Shown one piece after another: positions 15,173 to 17,471 of a stretch of 17,471 nt of DNA. Numbering within the stretch: position 1 is the first letter of the stretch; the number at the start of each line of letters is the position of its first letter. Under the pieces are notes generated by a model that was given only the letters and a program-made list of their open reading frames with translations, was not told the origin of the DNA and ran no database searches. The stretch is from the NCBI GenBank assembly GCA_044357775.1, contig JBIKOX010000043.1, positions 1-17,471 on the forward strand, read 5' to 3'. Position numbers and translations under genes: made by a program. This DNA is from UBA4416 sp044357775. Lineage in GTDB: Bacteria > Bacteroidota > Bacteroidia > B-17B0 > Aurantibacillaceae.

Positions 15173-15206
15173 CTCAGTGAACTCTAAACCTCTGTTTCTC
15201 TGTGTT
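15173..15206. repeat. Right inverted repeat of the GxxExxY element
   Basis: This stretch begins CTCAGTGAACTC right after the GxxExxY stop codon and ends CTCTGTGTT. Its reverse complement matches the left repeat at both ends (12 of 12 and 9 of 9 bases), with a different middle of 13 bases against 21. It ends 17 bases before the ubiE ATG, so it lies in the ubiE leader and could pair with the left arm in RNA. Confidence 0.75.
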
Positions 15207-15222
15207 AAAAAACAATATTAAT

Positions 15223-15945
15223 ATGAACCCTGTTACACCATACAACAATACCGAATCAAAAAAAGAGCAAGTTGCTCAAATGTTTGATAACATTGCTTTT
15301 CGTTATGATTTTTTAAATTCTTTGTTGTCGCTTGGCATTCATAAAGGTTGGAGAAAAAAGTGCATCAAATTAATTTCTGCTAAACAGCCAAGAACTATTT
15401 TGGATGTTGCCACTGGCACAGGCGATTTTGCTATTGCAGCAATGAAAATAAATCCTGATAAAATAGTTGGTGTTGATATTAGCGAAGGAATGATGAAGTT
15501 TGGGAGAGAGAAATTACAAAAATTACATCTTGAAAAAATAATTACCCTTCAATATGGTGATGCTGAAACGTGTGATTTGCCAGAAAATTCGATGGATGCT
15601 ATTACAGTTGGTTTTGGTGTTAGGAATTTTGAAAACCTAGAAAAAGGATTAACTAACATGTTGCGCATTTTAAAACCTGGCGGTCAACTATGCGTGCTTG
15701 AATTTTCATCGCCTCGTCAATTTCCAGTAAAGCAATTTTATAAATTTCATTTTAAATACATCACGCCTACGTTAGGTAAATTGTTTTCAAAAGATTCTAG
15801 AGCATACACTTATCTGCCAGAATCAATTAAAGCTTTTCCTGACAACGAACGTTTTACTGCTATTTTAGAGAAAGTTGGTTATAAAAAATCAAACTTTTGT
15901 TCTGTCGGATTTGGCTTAGCTGCCATTTATTTAGCAGAAAAGTAA
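15223..15945 (+). CDS. ubiE: Demethylmenaquinone methyltransferase MenG/UbiE
   Basis: A 240-residue SAM-dependent C-methyltransferase that converts demethylmenaquinone to menaquinone in the last step of the pathway, at the membrane face. Visible are the N-terminal VAQMFDNIAFRYDFLNSLLSLGIHKGWRK block (about residues 17-45), the SAM-binding loop DVATGTGDFAIAA (61-73), VGVDISEGMM, the family signature VGFGVRNFENLEKGL, RILKPGGQLCVLEFS and YTYLPESIKAFPDNERF. I use the ATG at 15223; an in-frame GTG at 15202 would add seven residues encoded by the right inverted repeat and is unlikely to be native. In a menaquinone-using phylum the ubiquinone branch activity is not expected. It starts 50 bp after the GxxExxY gene, and the natural upstream neighbour was probably the heptose kinase gene. 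Confidence 0.96.
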   Translation: MNPVTPYNNTESKKEQVAQMFDNIAFRYDFLNSLLSLGIHKGWRKKCIKLISAKQPRTILDVATGTGDFAIAAMKINPDKIVGVDISEGMMKFGREKLQKLHLEKIITLQYGDAETCDLPENSMDAITVGFGVRNFENLEKGLTNMLRILKPGGQLCVLEFSSPRQFPVKQFYKFHFKYITPTLGKLFSKDSRAYTYLPESIKAFPDNERFTAILEKVGYKKSNFCSVGFGLAAIYLAEK

Positions 15946-16031
15946 TTTTTAATATCTCATATACTAATGAAGAGCTGCTTGCACCAACCCTTACTTAAAA
16001 ATACGTCTTGCAATTATTGTAAAGTGTTTAT

Positions 16032-17471
16032 TTACTTGAAATCAAACCTATCTAAATTCATCACTTTAGTCCAAGCTGATACAAAGTCTTTAATAAATTT
16101 TTCTTTAGCATCTGCGCTAGCATATACTTCTGCAATTGCTCTCAATTCTGAATTTGAACCGAAGATTAAATCAGCTCTGGTGGCTGTCCATTTTATTTGA
16201 TTGGTTTTAAAATCTCTACCTTCAAAAACTTCTTTTTTATCATCTTTTGCATTCCAAACTGTGCCCGGTTCTAAAAGTTTCACAAAGAATTCATTTGTTA
16301 ATTTATCTTTACTTTCAGCAAACATGCCATGATTAGAATTATCATAATTAGTTTGTAACGATCGCATACCTCCCAGTAAAACAGTAGTTTCAGGTGCGGT
16401 TAACGTTAGCAATTGTGCTTTGTCAATTAATAAAGCTTCTGTTGGTACAGAATATTGCGTTTTTAAATAATTTCTAAATCCATCTGCTTGTGGCTCCAAT
16501 AGTTTAAATGAAGCAACATCTGTTTGAGCTTGCGAAGCATCCATGCGTCCTGCAGTGAAACTGATTTGTACAGTATAACCTGCATTTTTTGCAGCTTGCT
16601 CTAAGCCCACATTTCCAGCTAATACAATTAAATCTGCCAACGAAATTTTTATTTCATTATTCGCATCATTAAATTCTTTTTGAATTTTTTCTAAAGTTTG
16701 TAGTACTTTATTCAATTGTACTGGATTGTTTACTTCCCAACTTCTTTGAGGTTCTAAACGAATTCTTGCACCATTGGCGCCCCCTCTTCTGTCAGAACCG
16801 CGATATGTTGAAGCAGATGCCCAAGCTGTACCAACCATTTGGCTAATAGATAAACCAGAATTTAAAATGGTTAATTTTAATTTTGACAGTTCCTTTTCAC
16901 TTACTAATTTGTGATTAACTGCAGGAATGGGATCCTGCCAAATTAAATCTTCTTTTGGAGCTTCTGGTCCTAAATAAGTAGTTTTTGGTCCCATATCGCG
17001 ATGCGTTAATTTAAACCACGCTCTTGCAAAAGCATCATTAAATGCCTCGGGACTTTCCATAAATTTTCTGGAAATTTTTTCATATGCAGGGTCAAAGCGC
17101 AATGATAAATCTGTGGTTAACATGGTAGGTTTATGCTTTTTATTTTTATCAAATGCATCCGGAATAATTAAGTCATTTGTTTTTGCTACCCATTGGTTTG
17201 CTCCTGCCGGACTTTTAGTTAATTCCCAATCATATTTAAACAATATGTAAAAGAAACTCTGATTCCATTTATCAGGTGTTGTTGTCCAAGTAACTTCTAA
17301 TCCTGATGTAATGGCATCTTTTCCTTTACCTGAATTATAATCGCTTTTCCAACCCAAACCTTGCTCATCAATTGAAGCTGCTTCGGGAGCTACGCCAACA
17401 TGTTTAGCATCTGCTGCGCCATGCGTTTTACCTAATGTATGTCCCCCAGCAATTAAAGCAACTGTTTCTTC
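16032..17471 (-). CDS. katG: Catalase-peroxidase KatG (partial, N-terminus beyond right edge)
   Basis: The C-terminal 479 residues of a bifunctional haem catalase-peroxidase that removes hydrogen peroxide. The frame is open to the right edge and starts just before the proximal-haem segment GGHTLGKTHGAAD; its His (visible residue 11) is the axial haem ligand. Fifty-one residues later comes the proximal Trp in SGLEVTWTTTPDKW, the same spacing as His270-Trp321 in the Mycobacterium tuberculosis enzyme. The proximal Asp is in MLTTDLSLRFDP (visible residue 120). The mobile Arg is in THRDMGPKTTYLGPE. The inactive C-terminal peroxidase domain follows (ADLIVLAGNVGLEQAAKNAG) to LDRFDFK. The distal Arg-Trp-His and the Met-Tyr-Trp adduct Tyr and Met would lie outside the window. 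It converges on ubiE with an 86-bp gap, in which I see no strong terminator. Confidence 0.98.
   Translation of the reverse strand, partial: EETVALIAGGHTLGKTHGAADAKHVGVAPEAASIDEQGLGWKSDYNSGKGKDAITSGLEVTWTTTPDKWNQSFFYILFKYDWELTKSPAGANQWVAKTNDLIIPDAFDKNKKHKPTMLTTDLSLRFDPAYEKISRKFMESPEAFNDAFARAWFKLTHRDMGPKTTYLGPEAPKEDLIWQDPIPAVNHKLVSEKELSKLKLTILNSGLSISQMVGTAWASASTYRGSDRRGGANGARIRLEPQRSWEVNNPVQLNKVLQTLEKIQKEFNDANNEIKISLADLIVLAGNVGLEQAAKNAGYTVQISFTAGRMDASQAQTDVASFKLLEPQADGFRNYLKTQYSVPTEALLIDKAQLLTLTAPETTVLLGGMRSLQTNYDNSNHGMFAESKDKLTNEFFVKLLEPGTVWNAKDDKKEVFEGRDFKTNQIKWTATRADLIFGSNSELRAIAEVYASADAKEKFIKDFVSAWTKVMNLDRFDFK

Larger units (their letters stand above)
14542..15206 (+). mobile_element. Candidate small element: GxxExxY gene flanked by inverted repeats
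   Basis: The left repeat (best copy 14621-14662) starts AACACAGAG and ends GAGTTCACTGAG. The right repeat (15173-15206), read in reverse complement, also starts AACACAGAG and ends GAGTTCACTGAG. Between them lies a single gene for a PD-(D/E)XK-like GxxExxY protein. The repeats point inward on both sides, as the ends of a mobile or transferred element do. Both flanks outside the repeats are A-rich (AAAAAATC on the left, AAAAAACAAT on the right), so a target-site duplication cannot be shown. That this is an element, and not a gene with symmetrical untranslated regions, is inference. Confidence 0.4.

Noticed and set aside
15967..16200. A 77-codon plus-strand frame after ubiE
   Set aside because: Mostly antisense to the 3' end of katG, with no recognisable protein features; a shadow frame.

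Overview
The window looks like chromosomal DNA from a low-GC member of the Bacteroidota. The support is a TonB-dependent receptor with an N-terminal carboxypeptidase-regulatory-like domain, a separate small protein with the same domain, a MenG/UbiE methyltransferase, a membrane-bound lycopene cyclase of the CrtYcd type, and several promoters that fit the Bacteroidota TTTG / TAnnTTTG consensus. The start codons I inspected lack obvious Shine-Dalgarno sequences, which also fits that phylum. I cannot fix the family or genus from sequence alone.

Layout. At 1-2100 (minus) a secreted regulatory-domain protein precedes the N-terminal 455 codons of a TonB-dependent receptor that runs off the left edge. 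At 2288-4738 (minus) a membrane glycosyltransferase, an ECF-type sigma factor overlapping it, and rsmG form a probable operon. From 4739 to 4809 a short divergent intergenic region carries the best-placed operator-like palindrome of the window, within the promoter of an HxpB-like sugar-phosphate phosphatase (4810-5481, plus). At 5450-8505 (minus) lies a tight three-gene unit: a fused CruF-like/CrtYcd carotenoid protein, an AI-2E family membrane protein and a DUF2461 protein. The last converges on and overlaps the phosphatase gene. At 8608-11594 (plus) ppk1 and ppx overlap by 4 bp and make a polyphosphate synthesis/degradation pair. At 11700-13456 an EVE-domain gene (minus) and an aspartate-type aminotransferase (plus) diverge, each with a good promoter match. 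At 13517-15945 (plus) come a heptose-7-phosphate kinase, a GxxExxY nuclease-like gene bracketed by repeats, and menG/ubiE. The right edge (16032-17471, minus) holds the C-terminal two thirds of katG.

Most of the window is housekeeping: ribosome methylation, polyphosphate metabolism, lipopolysaccharide heptose, menaquinone and peroxide defence. The most unusual stretch is 14519-15206. There a PD-(D/E)XK-like GxxExxY gene is flanked by inverted repeats, and the left repeat has been tandemly duplicated three times together with the last codons and stop of the upstream kinase gene. This looks like a small element inserted between two housekeeping genes. The second point of interest is the two-domain carotenoid protein, found without any other carotenoid gene nearby.

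There is no rRNA, tRNA, CRISPR array, classical insertion sequence or phage gene that I can see. No gene-free stretch exceeds 300 bp. The longest is 14534-14767, which holds the repeat array.
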